NCBI GenBank assembly: GCA_013289585.1
Contig: JABCZR010000001.1
Location: forward strand, 186,001 to 250,000
Origin: Acidobacteriota bacterium
Lineage (GTDB): Bacteria; Acidobacteriota; Terriglobia; Acidiferrales; UBA7541
DNA length: 64,000 bases
Direction of reading: 5' to 3'
Shown here: piece after piece, positions 53,508 to 62,673 of the stretch
Position numbering within the stretch: position 1 is the stretch's first letter
Layout: the number at the start of each line of letters is the position of its first letter
The notes under the pieces: generated by a model
Databases searched by the model: none
What the model was told of the DNA's origin: nothing
Seen by the model: the letters and a program-made list of their open reading frames with translations, nothing else
Translations under genes and position numbers: made by a program

Positions 53508-54932
53508 ATGATCAATTACACTGAAAAAATTCCCAACAACGTCGACTTGGGACGCGACCGCGTCCTCCAGCGCGCCCTCGAACATTGGCAGCCCGCCTAC
53601 ATGGGCTGGTGGTATGACATGGGCCCCAATGAAAGCCACAACTATGAAGTCTATCTGCGAACCGCCATCAGCGTGGAGCCCGATGGCTGGGCGCAGTTCG
53701 GCTACGTGAAGATGCCCGACTACCGCTGGGGAATTTTCCTCCAGCCGCGCGACGAAAAGCGCGAAGTGAATTTCGGCATTCACAAAGGCCAGCCCGCCTG
53801 GCAAGAAGTCCCCGGCGAATACCGCTCCACCTTGCGCCGCGTCATCGTCACCCAGGGCGACACCGAGCCAGCTTCCGTCGAACAGCAGCGCATGCTCGGA
53901 TCTTCCTGTCCCTCCATGTACGACTTGCGGAACATTTTCCAGGTGAACGTCGAAGAGGGCCGTCACTTGTGGGCTATGGTCTACCTCTTGCACCGCTATT
54001 TCGGCCGCGACGGCCGCGAAGAAGCCGAATCTCTCCTCGCCCGCCGCTCCGGCGACGCTGACAACCCGCGCATCCTTGGCGCCTTCAACGAAGCCACGCC
54101 GGACTGGCTCGCCTTCTACATGTTCACCTTCTTTACAGACCGCGACGGAAAATTCCAGCTCTGCGCCCTCGCGGAATCCGGCTTCGATCCTCTCGCCCGC
54201 ACCTGCCGCTTCATGCTCACCGAGGAGGCTCATCACATGTTCGTCGGTGAGACCGGCGTCGGCCGCATCATTCAGCGTACCTGTGAAGTAATGAAGGAAC
54301 ATAAAGTCGAGGATCCCGAGGATGTGCGCGCCCTCGGTGTGATCGATCTCCAGACGATTCAGAAATATCTGAATTTTCACTACAGCGTCACTCTTGATCT
54401 TTACGGTTCCGACGTTTCTTCGAACGCCGCGAATTATTTCACCAGCGGGCTGAAAGGCCGCTTCCGCGAAACCAAACTGGATGACGATCACGTTCTGAGC
54501 GAGGCCGAGTATCCGGTTTCTGAAGTCGTGGGCGGAAAGATCAAGACCAAGAACGTCCCGGCGCTGACGGCCCTCAACGAGCGGCTGCGCGATGACTATA
54601 TCGAGGAGATTGCCGATGGCGTGGCCCGCTGGCAGCGGGTCATTGATAATGCCGGTGTACCTTTCAAGTTGACCTTGCCGCATAAGGGTTTCCATCGCGA
54701 AATCGGCAATTTCGCCGGGCACTTCATCACCCCCGAAGGGGAAGTTTTGACGGAGGAAGCCTGGAAAAATCGCCAATCCCAGTGGCTGCCGGCTCCTGCG
54801 GATTATGCTTTCGTCCAGTCGCTCATGTGCGGCCGCGTCGTCGAGCTGGGTAAATTTGCCAACTGGATTGCGCCGCCTTCGCGCGGGATAAATAATCAGC
54901 CCTTGAATTTTGAGTACGTTCGCTTCAATTAA
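53508..54932 (+). CDS. boxB: Benzoyl-CoA 2,3-epoxidase, oxygenase subunit
   Basis: Di-iron oxygenase that epoxidises benzoyl-CoA with O2 and electrons from BoxA. The 474-residue length equals BoxB. Iron-ligand region TEEAHHMFVGETGVGRI is clear; NNVDLGRDRVLQRALEHWQP and YMGWWYDMGPNESHN are hallmark N-terminal stretches, and SVTLDLYGSDVSSNAANYFT and the C-terminal VVELGKFANWIAPPS complete the match. It lies after boxC. The BoxA reductase that must supply electrons is not in the window, so it lies elsewhere or is replaced. Confidence 0.95.
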   Translation: MINYTEKIPNNVDLGRDRVLQRALEHWQPAYMGWWYDMGPNESHNYEVYLRTAISVEPDGWAQFGYVKMPDYRWGIFLQPRDEKREVNFGIHKGQPAWQEVPGEYRSTLRRVIVTQGDTEPASVEQQRMLGSSCPSMYDLRNIFQVNVEEGRHLWAMVYLLHRYFGRDGREEAESLLARRSGDADNPRILGAFNEATPDWLAFYMFTFFTDRDGKFQLCALAESGFDPLARTCRFMLTEEAHHMFVGETGVGRIIQRTCEVMKEHKVEDPEDVRALGVIDLQTIQKYLNFHYSVTLDLYGSDVSSNAANYFTSGLKGRFRETKLDDDHVLSEAEYPVSEVVGGKIKTKNVPALTALNERLRDDYIEEIADGVARWQRVIDNAGVPFKLTLPHKGFHREIGNFAGHFITPEGEVLTEEAWKNRQSQWLPAPADYAFVQSLMCGRVVELGKFANWIAPPSRGINNQPLNFEYVRFN

Positions 54933-54995
54933 TCCCAGCTGCTGCATCTGCCCGTCCGCGATGGCCAGCGCATTCGCGGGATTTCTTCCGATACT

Positions 54996-55026
54996 GAACT
55001 GCTGTTCGTTTTCTGAACATCTGTTC
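54996..55026. promoter_or_regulatory. Paired GAAC/GTTC inverted repeats upstream of the TetR gene
   Basis: GAAC-TGCT-GTTC (54996-55007) and GAACA-TC-TGTTC (55015-55026) lie within 31 bases. The block CTGTTCGT(T/A)TT(C/T)TG is also directly repeated at 55002-55015 and 55021-55034, and a TTGACA-like box follows at 55035-55040. This is a plausible operator for the TetR-type regulator encoded next. Confidence 0.45.
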
Positions 55027-55100
55027 GTATTTTGTTGACAGATGTCCTCCGGCTGCGTAACTTTAGAGAGGTTGGTGCTGCGCGCCCCGAGGAGTCTGCA

Positions 55101-55823
55101 TTGTCGCAACGCAAGATCAGCAGCCGAATGAATGGCCGTGTTCAACGCCGCTATCTCGCACGCCGCCTGGAGATCCTCCGTGCCGCCGGAAAGCACTTTC
55201 GCACCGCCGGCTTTGCCGAAACCGGCATGCGCGACATCGCCGCCGCCGCCGATCTCTCTCCCGCCAACCTCTACAACTACTTCCAGGGCAAGCACGAAAT
55301 TCTTTTTTTCTGTCAGGACGTCACTCTCGATCGCCTGCTCGCTGCTCTCGAAAAATCTCGCCGTTCCAAAGCAAGCGCTGCTGAAAAACTCCGCCTGGTC
55401 GTCGTTTCCCACTTGTGCTGCGTGCTCGATGAAGTGGAAGGCTCAGCCGCGCACCTCTTGACCACCGCTCTTCCGCCCCGTCTGCAACAGCGTCTCGTCC
55501 TAAAACGCGATCGTTACGAAGAAGGCGTGCGCCATTTAATCGCAGCTGGCACACGCACCGGTGAGTTCGTCCCCTGCGATCCCGCTCTCGCCACGCGCGC
55601 TATTCTCGGAGCCCTGAACTGGAGCGTCCGTTGGTTCCATCCGGATGGCACCCTGACCGCCACCGAAATCGCCGAAGGCTTCGCCGACTATCTGATTCGC
55701 GGACTCCTTGCCAAACCGGATTCTCTCCCGCGCCGCTCTTATGCGGGAAAAATAAGACGCCCGCTCCACAAGCTTCCGCCAGGCGCCCGGAATTTGCATA
55801 CCACGCGACTTTCCGAGAGGTGA
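55101..55823 (+). CDS. TetR-family transcriptional regulator
   Basis: Ligand-responsive repressor. N-terminal helix-turn-helix: RRLEILRAAGKHFRTAGFAE, MRDIAAAADLSPANLYNYFQGKHEIL, a textbook TetR pattern. The C-terminal helical domain (about 75-215) would bind the inducer, probably an aromatic CoA ester given the context. A basic tail of 25 residues follows. I chose the TTG at 55101, which has GAGGAG six bases ahead; the ATG at 55128 has none, and the upstream part of the open frame is not protein-like. It lies between boxB and hcrC and ends four bases before hcrC, so it is in the same transcription unit. Confidence 0.85.
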   Translation: MSQRKISSRMNGRVQRRYLARRLEILRAAGKHFRTAGFAETGMRDIAAAADLSPANLYNYFQGKHEILFFCQDVTLDRLLAALEKSRRSKASAAEKLRLVVVSHLCCVLDEVEGSAAHLLTTALPPRLQQRLVLKRDRYEEGVRHLIAAGTRTGEFVPCDPALATRAILGALNWSVRWFHPDGTLTATEIAEGFADYLIRGLLAKPDSLPRRSYAGKIRRPLHKLPPGARNLHTTRLSER

Positions 55824-55826
55824 TTT

Positions 55827-56345
55827 ATGCTGATCACACTTCCAGCCGAATCCCAGAAATCTGCTCACATTCGAATTGCCCTGAACGGGGAACACGTCGA
55901 CGTCTCTTTCGCCCCCTACAAAACTTTGCTTGAAATTCTTCGCGAAGATCTCAGCCACACCGGCACCAAACACGGCTGCGAACTCGGCGAGTGCGGTGCT
56001 TGCGCCGTTCTTCTCGAAGGCAAACCTGTGCTCTCTTGCCTGGTCCTCGGGGTCGAGTGCGACTCGAGAAATATTCTGACCGTCGAAGGCCTCGGCCTCG
56101 AAGGCCATCTCCATCCTTTACAGGACGCTTTTGCCGATCTCGGCGCAGCGCAGTGTGGCTACTGCACGCCCGCAATTCTCGTCACGGCGAAATCCTTACT
56201 GGACGAGCATCCGCAAGCGACTCGCGATCAGATTCGCGCCGCGCTCTCCGGCGTTCTGTGCCGTTGCACCGGATATCTGCAGATTTTTGAAGCTGTGGAA
56301 GCTGCCATGGTCAAGATTGCTGAGCAAAACGCAGCAGCAAAATAG
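55827..56345 (+). CDS. hcrC: 4-hydroxybenzoyl-CoA reductase, 2Fe-2S gamma subunit
   Basis: Iron-sulfur subunit of a molybdenum hydroxylase-family enzyme. The first [2Fe-2S] site is CELGECGACAVLLEGKPVLSC and the second CGYC ... LCRCTGY, both complete with all eight cysteines. Length of 172 residues agrees with the family. The HcrB subunit downstream carries the extra cluster loop that identifies this enzyme as hydroxybenzoyl-CoA reductase rather than xanthine or CO dehydrogenase. Order is C-A-B. Confidence 0.9.
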   Translation: MLITLPAESQKSAHIRIALNGEHVDVSFAPYKTLLEILREDLSHTGTKHGCELGECGACAVLLEGKPVLSCLVLGVECDSRNILTVEGLGLEGHLHPLQDAFADLGAAQCGYCTPAILVTAKSLLDEHPQATRDQIRAALSGVLCRCTGYLQIFEAVEAAMVKIAEQNAAAK

Positions 56346-56388
56346 TTTCCAGGTGCGCGGCCACACCGCTTCGCACTTAGGAGGGAAG

Positions 56389-58905
56389 TTGCCGAATCAA
56401 AAATATACCCCGGATCGTCCAGCGAAGGATTCCCAGGCCAACGGAGAAGAACTCCGCGTCATCGGCGTCCCGCGCCGCCGCGTAGACGCCCGCGCCAAAG
56501 TCACCGGCCAAACCCGCTTTGCCGACGACATTTTTCTCCCCCGCATGGCTCACTGCAAACTCCTGCGCTCTCCGCATCCGCACGCGCGCATCCGAAGCAT
56601 CGACGCCTCCCGCGCCCTCGCGCACCCCGGCGTCTATCTGGTCCTCACCGGAAAAGATCTCCCCATCGAATACGGAATTCTCCCCGTCAGTCAGGACGAG
56701 CAAGCTCTCTGCGTCGATCACGTCCGCCACGTCGGCGATCCCGTCGCCGCCGTCATCGCCCGCGAAGAGCTCACCGCGTTCGAAGCGCTCGACCTCATCG
56801 ACGTCGACTATGAAATCCTCACCACCATCTCCGATCCCGAAGAGGCCCTCGCCACTCCCGAACCGCGCATCCACGATTACGGCGAAGAGGGCAACATTCA
56901 CAAACGCGTCGCCCTCGAATTTGGCGACGTCGAGAAATCCTTCGCCGAGGCCGACGAAATCTTCGAGGACATTTTCTTCTACCAGGGCAGCACCCATCTC
57001 CCCATCGAGCAGCACGCCGCCGTCGCCACAAAAGACCCCGACGGAAAACTGACCATCTGGTCCAGCACGCAAACCCCGCACTATCTCCACCGCGCTCTCG
57101 CCAAGGTCTTGAACATGCCGCCCGCGCACATTCGCGTCAGCGCCACTCCCAATGGCGGAGGCTTCGGCGGCAAAAGCGATCCTTTTAATCACGAAATCGT
57201 CGTCGCCAAAGCCGCCCTCCTGCTCGATCGCCCGGTAAAAATCTGTCTCACGCGCGAGGAAGTTTTTTATTGTCACCGCGGCCGCCATCCCGTCCTGATG
57301 AAATTCAAAACTGGCGTCAAAAAAGACGGCTCCATCACCGGCATGCATCTTCAAACTCTGATCGACGGCGGAGGCTACGGCTCCTACGGCGTCGCCAGCA
57401 CTTTTTACACCGGCGCGCTGCAGACCACCACCTACCACATCCCGCGCTACCGCTTCGCAGGCTGCCGTACCTTCACCAACAAGCCGCCCTGTGGCCCCAA
57501 ACGCGGCCACGGCACCGTTCAGCCGCGCTTCGGCCAGGAAGTGCAGCTCGATAAAATCGCAGAAAAACTCAAGCTTGACCCCGCCGAACTACGCCTCCGC
57601 ATCGTCGAAGCTCCCAATACCGTGACCGCGAATTATCTCCGCTTGAGCACCGTCAATCTTTCCGAATGCATTCGCCGAGTGGTGAAAATCTCCGATTGGA
57701 AAGAAAAATTCCGCAAACTCCCCGAAGGCCGCGGCGTAGGCATCGCCTGCTCCGCCTATCTCACTGGAGCCGGCCTCGCCATCTACTGGAACAAGATGCC
57801 CCATTCCGGCGTGCAGCTGAAACTCGACCGCGGCGGCGGTGTCGCCATTTTCTGCGGCGCCACCGAAATCGGCCAAGGCTCCGATGATGTTCTCGCGTCC
57901 ATCGTCGCCGAAGTTCTCGGCATCGACACATTTGACATCCGCCTCTTCACCGGCGACACGGATCTAGGCCCCGTCGACCTCGGCTCCTATTCCAGCCGCG
58001 TGACCATCATGGCCGGCAGCGCTGCATTGCAAGCTGCTGAGCGCGCTAGAGAATTGCTCGCCGAAGCCGTTGCCATTCGGCTGGAAGTGCCCAAAGAACA
58101 ATTGCGCTTCGCCGACAAACATGTTTTCGATTCCGTCGTGCCGGAAAGAAGAGTCCCCTTCCACGAAGCCGTCTGCCTTGCCGAAGCTCGCTTCGGCACC
58201 ATCGGCACCGTCGGCTCCTACACGCCGCCGAAATCTCCCGCGCTCTACAAAGGCGGCGGTGTCGGCCCATCGCCGACCTATTCCTATACTGCCGCAGTCG
58301 TCGAAGTCGCCGTCAATCCCGTGACGGGATGGATCACCGTCCCAAAAATCTGGATCGCCCACGACATCGGCCGCGCTCTGAACCCTCCGCTCGTCCGCGG
58401 CCAGGTCGAAGGCAGTGTCTACATGGGCCTCGGCGAAGCGCTCATGGAAGAACAGGAATTTCGCCGCCTACCTAAAAAACTCTCGCACGCCCTGGTGCAC
58501 AAATTCCCGTCCATGCTCGAGTATAAGAGCCCCACATCGCTCGACATGCCCGAAGTGGTCACCGAACTGGTGGAAGAACCCGACCCGCGTGGCCCCTTTG
58601 GCGCAAAAGAAGTCGGTCAAGGCCCGCTGCTGCCCATCATGCCTGCCGTGGCCAACGCCGTTTACGACGCCGTCGGCGTTCGCATCGACGAAGTTCCCAT
58701 CACACCCGAAAAAATCATGAAGGCGCTGGCGGAAAAAAGAGCCGGCCGCGATCCTCGTTGCGGACCCAGCCATTTTCCCCATGTCGACTGGCCTGAAGCC
58801 CTCCGCGTCCCTCCGCCCTGGGAAGGCGGCGACGGCAATGCCGTCAACGACGTGCCCCGCCCTTCGAAACCGCGCCCTGAGAAAGAAAAGGTGCTCAGCT
58901 CATGA
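56389..58905 (+). CDS. hcrA: 4-hydroxybenzoyl-CoA reductase, molybdopterin alpha subunit
   Basis: Catalytic molybdenum subunit. GGGFGGKSDPFNHE and FRSPHPHARI-like LLRSPHPHARIRSID bind the cofactor; PCGPKRGHG and the GAKEVGQGP stretch with its glutamate shape the active site. I chose TTG 56389 (GGAGGG in front, short spacing); a GTG at 56353 is possible. The open frame reaches back to 56131 but overlaps hcrC and is not protein-like there. Length of 838 residues exceeds the usual about 770 because of N- and C-terminal extensions. It overlaps hcrB by four bases. Confidence 0.88.
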   Translation: MPNQKYTPDRPAKDSQANGEELRVIGVPRRRVDARAKVTGQTRFADDIFLPRMAHCKLLRSPHPHARIRSIDASRALAHPGVYLVLTGKDLPIEYGILPVSQDEQALCVDHVRHVGDPVAAVIAREELTAFEALDLIDVDYEILTTISDPEEALATPEPRIHDYGEEGNIHKRVALEFGDVEKSFAEADEIFEDIFFYQGSTHLPIEQHAAVATKDPDGKLTIWSSTQTPHYLHRALAKVLNMPPAHIRVSATPNGGGFGGKSDPFNHEIVVAKAALLLDRPVKICLTREEVFYCHRGRHPVLMKFKTGVKKDGSITGMHLQTLIDGGGYGSYGVASTFYTGALQTTTYHIPRYRFAGCRTFTNKPPCGPKRGHGTVQPRFGQEVQLDKIAEKLKLDPAELRLRIVEAPNTVTANYLRLSTVNLSECIRRVVKISDWKEKFRKLPEGRGVGIACSAYLTGAGLAIYWNKMPHSGVQLKLDRGGGVAIFCGATEIGQGSDDVLASIVAEVLGIDTFDIRLFTGDTDLGPVDLGSYSSRVTIMAGSAALQAAERARELLAEAVAIRLEVPKEQLRFADKHVFDSVVPERRVPFHEAVCLAEARFGTIGTVGSYTPPKSPALYKGGGVGPSPTYSYTAAVVEVAVNPVTGWITVPKIWIAHDIGRALNPPLVRGQVEGSVYMGLGEALMEEQEFRRLPKKLSHALVHKFPSMLEYKSPTSLDMPEVVTELVEEPDPRGPFGAKEVGQGPLLPIMPAVANAVYDAVGVRIDEVPITPEKIMKALAEKRAGRDPRCGPSHFPHVDWPEALRVPPPWEGGDGNAVNDVPRPSKPRPEKEKVLSS

Positions 58906-59936
58906 TGCGCCTGCCCCTTTTCGAATTCCGTTCCCCACGCACGCTCGAGGAAGCCGTCCGCATCTTAGACGGCCAGGGTCCCAGCACCATGCCGCTCGCC
59001 GGCGGCACTGATCTGCTCCCCAACATGAAGCGCCGCCAGCAAGTCCCACGAACGCTCATGAGTCTTCGCCATGTCGAGAGCTTGCGCCATGTTCAACTCA
59101 GCGATTCCGGATCACGCCTCGGCGCGTGCCTCACCCTCACCGACATCGCGGAAGACCCCCGCTTTCGAAACGGCATGACCGCCCTTGCGCAAGCCTCCGC
59201 CCTGGTAGCCACGCCCCACATTCGAAACATGGCCACCCTCGGCGGCAACCTCTGCCTCGATACACGCTGCAATTACTACGACCAGAACTACGAGTGGCGA
59301 AAAGCCATCAACTTCTGTCTGAAGAAAGACGGCAACACCTGCTGGGTCGCCACGGGAAGCTCGAAATGCGTCGCGGTTTCTTCCACGGACACCGCGCCCG
59401 CGCTCATCGCCCTCGGCGCCCGCGTCCGCTTGTTCTCGCGCTCCGGCGAACGCGAAGTCGCCCTCGCCGATCTCTACAACAATGACGGAATCAACTACAT
59501 CAAACGACGTCCCGATGAAATCCTCGCCGAAGTCCTTCTCGATCCTCTCCACGGCTGGAAGAGCACCTACTGGAAACTGCGCCGCCGCGGTTCCTTCGAC
59601 TTCCCCGTCTTATCCGTAGCCGCCGCAGCGCGCTTTTCCACTCAGGGTGTGGTCGAAGATGCCAGAATTGTTGTGGGCTCTGCCGCATCACGACCGCTCG
59701 TTGCGGGCGAAGCGTCAAAATCTTTGTTGGGACGGTCCTTAAACCCGGAATCCATCGCCGAAGCTGCCGCTCTCGCCGCGCGCATCGCAAAACCGCTGGA
59801 CAACACCGATTTCGACATGACCTGGCGCAAGCGCGTCACCGCTGAATTCGTGACCTACGCTTTGCGCGAATTGCGCGGCAATGATATGCATGTCGAACGC
59901 GAGAGCGTGACGCGCCACCCGCTCCCCCAATCGTGA
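58902..59936 (+). CDS. hcrB: 4-hydroxybenzoyl-CoA reductase, FAD beta subunit with extra 4Fe-4S loop
   Basis: FAD subunit. PLAGGTDLLPNMK and TLGGNLCLDTRC bind FAD. An insertion of about 40 residues contains C123, C139, C147 and C156, which correspond, offset by one, to the four cysteines C122, C138, C146 and C155 that hold the extra 4Fe-4S cluster of the Thauera aromatica enzyme. This loop is specific to HcrB and is the main evidence for the name of the whole complex. In Thauera the cluster draws electrons from low-potential ferredoxin. 344 residues; starts within the end of hcrA. Confidence 0.93.
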   Translation: MMRLPLFEFRSPRTLEEAVRILDGQGPSTMPLAGGTDLLPNMKRRQQVPRTLMSLRHVESLRHVQLSDSGSRLGACLTLTDIAEDPRFRNGMTALAQASALVATPHIRNMATLGGNLCLDTRCNYYDQNYEWRKAINFCLKKDGNTCWVATGSSKCVAVSSTDTAPALIALGARVRLFSRSGEREVALADLYNNDGINYIKRRPDEILAEVLLDPLHGWKSTYWKLRRRGSFDFPVLSVAAAARFSTQGVVEDARIVVGSAASRPLVAGEASKSLLGRSLNPESIAEAAALAARIAKPLDNTDFDMTWRKRVTAEFVTYALRELRGNDMHVERESVTRHPLPQS

Positions 59937-59953
59937 TAGTGTTTCTTCTCTCG

Positions 59954-60895
59954 ATGAAACATAAACGAATCGTTTTTCTGTTTCTGTTCTCTCTCGCGGT
60001 TGCCATCTTCGCCGCGTCCGCGCAAGAAAATTCAAAATCTCTAGCCGAAAAGCTCGGCCTCTCCCGCGATTCGAAAATCCTCATCGTGCACGCCGACGAC
60101 CTCGGCGAAACCCATTCCGTAAACGCCGCCACCATCAAGGCCTTTGAATCCCGCCTCGTCAATTCCGCCAGCCTCATGGTCCCCTGCCCGTGGTTTCCGG
60201 AAATCGCCGACTACGCAAAGTCGCATCCCAATGCCGATTTCGGCATCCACCTAACGCTCACCAGCGAACGCATTTACTACCGCTGGGGCCCCGTCGCTTC
60301 GAAAGACAAAGTCCCCAGCCTCGTCGATGAAAACGGCTATTTCCATCACGACTGGACTCCCGCGACCCACATCAATCCAAAAGAAGTCGACATCGAACTC
60401 CGCGCCCAAATCGACCGCGCTTACGCCATGGGCCTCCGCCCCACGCATCTCGATTCCCACCAGTACCGTCTCTTCGACAACGGCAAAGAACTGTTCGAAG
60501 TCGCCGTTCGAATCGCTCACGACTACAAGCTGCCACTTTTCGTCGTCCGCGACTGGTTCGCGGATCGTCCTTATCTCGAATCTAGCCTCAGCGCTTCAGA
60601 CATCGTCATCGACCACACCGTCACCATCGCACCCAGCGTCCCGCCGGAAAAATGGGCCGATTTTTACAGAACTGCGCTAAAAAATCTCCAACCCGGCGTA
60701 ACCGAATTCGTCATACACCCCGGTTTCGCCGACGAAGAACTGAAAGCCGCCACGCGCGAACGTGACACCTGGGGTGCCGCCTGGCGCCAGCGCGACTTCG
60801 ATTTTTTCACCAGCCAGGAATTCCGCGATTTGATTTCGAAGCAAAACATTAAGCTCATCACCTGGCGCGAAATTGCCAGCGCCGCCAGGCACTGA
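59954..60895 (+). CDS. Exported ChbG/YdjC-like carbohydrate deacetylase
   Basis: Predicted deacetylase of the ChbG/YdjC family acting on amino-sugar oligosaccharides. The signal peptide (residues 1-23, ending ASAQ) shows export, which is less usual for the family. Metal-binding residues: Asp in VHADDLGETHSVN, His in DFGIHLTLTSE and THLDSHQYRLF. I chose the ATG at 59954 (MKHKRIVFLF) as the start of the signal peptide; a GTG at 59933 would overlap hcrB. 313 residues. The link to the upstream aromatic genes is only position. Confidence 0.8.
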   Translation: MKHKRIVFLFLFSLAVAIFAASAQENSKSLAEKLGLSRDSKILIVHADDLGETHSVNAATIKAFESRLVNSASLMVPCPWFPEIADYAKSHPNADFGIHLTLTSERIYYRWGPVASKDKVPSLVDENGYFHHDWTPATHINPKEVDIELRAQIDRAYAMGLRPTHLDSHQYRLFDNGKELFEVAVRIAHDYKLPLFVVRDWFADRPYLESSLSASDIVIDHTVTIAPSVPPEKWADFYRTALKNLQPGVTEFVIHPGFADEELKAATRERDTWGAAWRQRDFDFFTSQEFRDLISKQNIKLITWREIASAARH

Positions 60896-60995
60896 GCCCG
60901 ATCGGCCTTTAGCACCCGCACACGAAGCCGCTTTCCCTCCGCTACCGTTTCGCGCTATTTTTGCAAGGAAGCTTTTGCACTCGCGGGAGAAAATC

Positions 60996-61454
60996 ATGTT
61001 GGATCAATTGGGTGCGCCGCCGTCCAAGTCCGTCTTCAAGAATCCCAAGGTGTATTCTTCTCTCGGGTTGGGAATCGTAGTACTGGTCGTCGCTTGGATC
61101 ATGGTTTCCCGCTGGCTGGAAAACCGCGGCATTGAGAAACGCGCGAAAGAAGAGCGAACTTTGAAGCAACAGGAGCAGGACCGCCTCACCGTGGAACAAC
61201 TCGGCGGCAAAGAACTCGCCATCCAGAACTTCTATGCCAGCCCCGGCGAAATCCGTCGCGGCGCCACTGTCCAGATCTGCTACGGCGTGGCCAACGCCAA
61301 AACCGTCACTCTCGAGCCGCAATCCAACCCCGTCTGGCCCTCCTACTCCCGCTGCGTAGATGTAAAGCCCACAAAAACCACCACTTATACCCTCACCATC
61401 GCCGACGCCACCGGAAACACCAGGAATCAATCCCTCGAAGTGAAGGTCCGTTAA
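60996..61454 (+). CDS. Membrane-anchored hypothetical protein with Ig-like C-terminal domain
   Basis: A 152-residue protein with a short cytoplasmic start, one membrane segment (about 23-40), a charged helix and a C-terminal beta domain (about 75-150) with IQNFYASPGEIRRGATVQIC and TTTYTLTIADATGN, which looks like an Ig-like fold. No known family. GGGAGAA precedes the ATG at 60996; the longer open frame from 60873 overlaps the previous gene and is not protein-like. Confidence 0.6.
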   Translation: MLDQLGAPPSKSVFKNPKVYSSLGLGIVVLVVAWIMVSRWLENRGIEKRAKEERTLKQQEQDRLTVEQLGGKELAIQNFYASPGEIRRGATVQICYGVANAKTVTLEPQSNPVWPSYSRCVDVKPTKTTTYTLTIADATGNTRNQSLEVKVR

Positions 61455-61661
61455 CCACGCCTTATCCTCTTCTCCACGAAGGGCGCACCGCATCCTTGTC
61501 TCAAGCTGAGCCGGATCATGCTTTTACAGGAAATCCGCCCCTCCCCCCTTGTGACTTCAATTCTCCCCCATCTATAATGTTTGCTTACGCGGGGTCTGGG
61601 AAACCCTCTATGGCTTCCCGGACTCCGCGGATTTGTCTCAATGAGCTGACGACCAACAACC

Positions 61662-62141
61662 ATGTCCGACCCTCTCGCCAAAATTAAGAAAAAGCTGCAG
61701 GACGAAATCGAGCAGCTTTCCCACGAGCTCAACGTCGAGCTCCCCAAGGAGATTGCCGTCGCCCGCGCCCACGGCGACCTCTCTGAAAACGCCGAGTACA
61801 AATACGCCAAGGAGCGCCAAGGCTACGTCAACCTCAAAATCACCCATCTCAAAAAGCGCATGGGCGACCTCGGCATGCTCAATCTCAGCAATATTCCTAA
61901 GGATCGCTCCGGCTACGGCTCGCGCCTCATCGTTCTGGATACACAGCGCGACGTGAAAATCGAATACAAGCTGGTCAGCAGCGAGGAAGCCGACGTCGAA
62001 AAGGGTCTTATCTCCACCACCTCCCCTATCGGCAAAGCGCTTCTCAATCGCAAGGTCGGCGACGAAATCGAAGTCACCACGCCCGCCGGCAAGAAAGAGT
62101 TTGAAGTCGTGCGCCTCGTCACCATTCACGACGACGAGTAA
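61662..62141 (+). CDS. greA: GreA/GreB-family transcription elongation factor
   Basis: Rescues stalled RNA polymerase by stimulating transcript cleavage. The N-terminal coiled coil (about 1-75) has DLSENAEYKYAKERQG with the acidic tip residues (D and E) that enter the polymerase channel. The C-terminal FKBP-like domain follows, ending SPIGKALLNRKVGDEIEVTTPAGKKEFEVV. 159 residues as in GreA. It stands alone. A Gre-like paralogue cannot be excluded, but the acidic tip is intact. Confidence 0.92.
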   Translation: MSDPLAKIKKKLQDEIEQLSHELNVELPKEIAVARAHGDLSENAEYKYAKERQGYVNLKITHLKKRMGDLGMLNLSNIPKDRSGYGSRLIVLDTQRDVKIEYKLVSSEEADVEKGLISTTSPIGKALLNRKVGDEIEVTTPAGKKEFEVVRLVTIHDDE

Positions 62142-62198
62142 CCCTTTTGCTATTTCACGCGTCCTACCCAGAGGATCGTAAGCTGTCTGTGAGGAACA

Positions 62199-62519
62199 AT
62201 GTATTGGGGATCAGGCCCGCAAATCGGCCTTCTAACCTGTCTCGGTTATCTCCTTTTAGCCATGGGCGCCGCGCTGGTGTGGCGAAACCGCGGCGACTTT
62301 TCCGTTTGGGTTCACGACGAAATTTCCATCTTCCGCCGCACCTTTTCGCGCTACACCCCGGTCGGGCCGTTTTACATGCTCCGCGAGGAATCTCGCATCA
62401 AGGCTATCCCCACTTCCTTCGTCGGCTCTCTGAGCCGCCTTCCGCGCAGCCGCGTCAATAGCGCTGCCGTCCTTTTTGCACTCGCCTTCTTTCTGTTCCT
62501 CCTCGATTTCTTCGTTTGA
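62199..62519 (+). CDS. Small membrane protein, unknown
   Basis: A 106-residue protein with an N-terminal hydrophobic segment (about 8-27), a charged middle and a C-terminal hydrophobic segment (about 88-105) rich in Phe and Leu. No recognised family. The ATG at 62199 lacks a clear ribosome site. It lies 57 bases after greA. Confidence 0.5.
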   Translation: MYWGSGPQIGLLTCLGYLLLAMGAALVWRNRGDFSVWVHDEISIFRRTFSRYTPVGPFYMLREESRIKAIPTSFVGSLSRLPRSRVNSAAVLFALAFFLFLLDFFV

Positions 62520-62673
62520 GTTTTCTTCAATGAATTCCATATTCTCCGTACTTTCTTTTCTCGGTGACCCCGTTTTTTAATTCTTTCCGCGGTGATTTTC
62601 CCACCCCCGATTTCCAATTTCGTTCTTCGAATTTCCATTTTCCATTTTCCTTTTTCTCTGCGATTCTTTGGTC

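Noticed and set aside
53265-55412. 715-residue open frame on the minus strand opposite boxB and the TetR gene
   Set aside because: Antisense frame produced by high-GC codon bias; the plus-strand genes have clear families, motifs and ribosome sites, while the antisense product matches nothing I know.
56131-56388. N-terminal extension of HcrA giving 924 residues
   Set aside because: It overlaps the conserved second cluster of HcrC and reads as arginine/serine-rich shadow sequence.
56377-57510. 377-residue minus-strand frame opposite hcrA
   Set aside because: Shadow frame; Gly/Asp/Val-rich composition typical of antisense reading of GC-rich genes.
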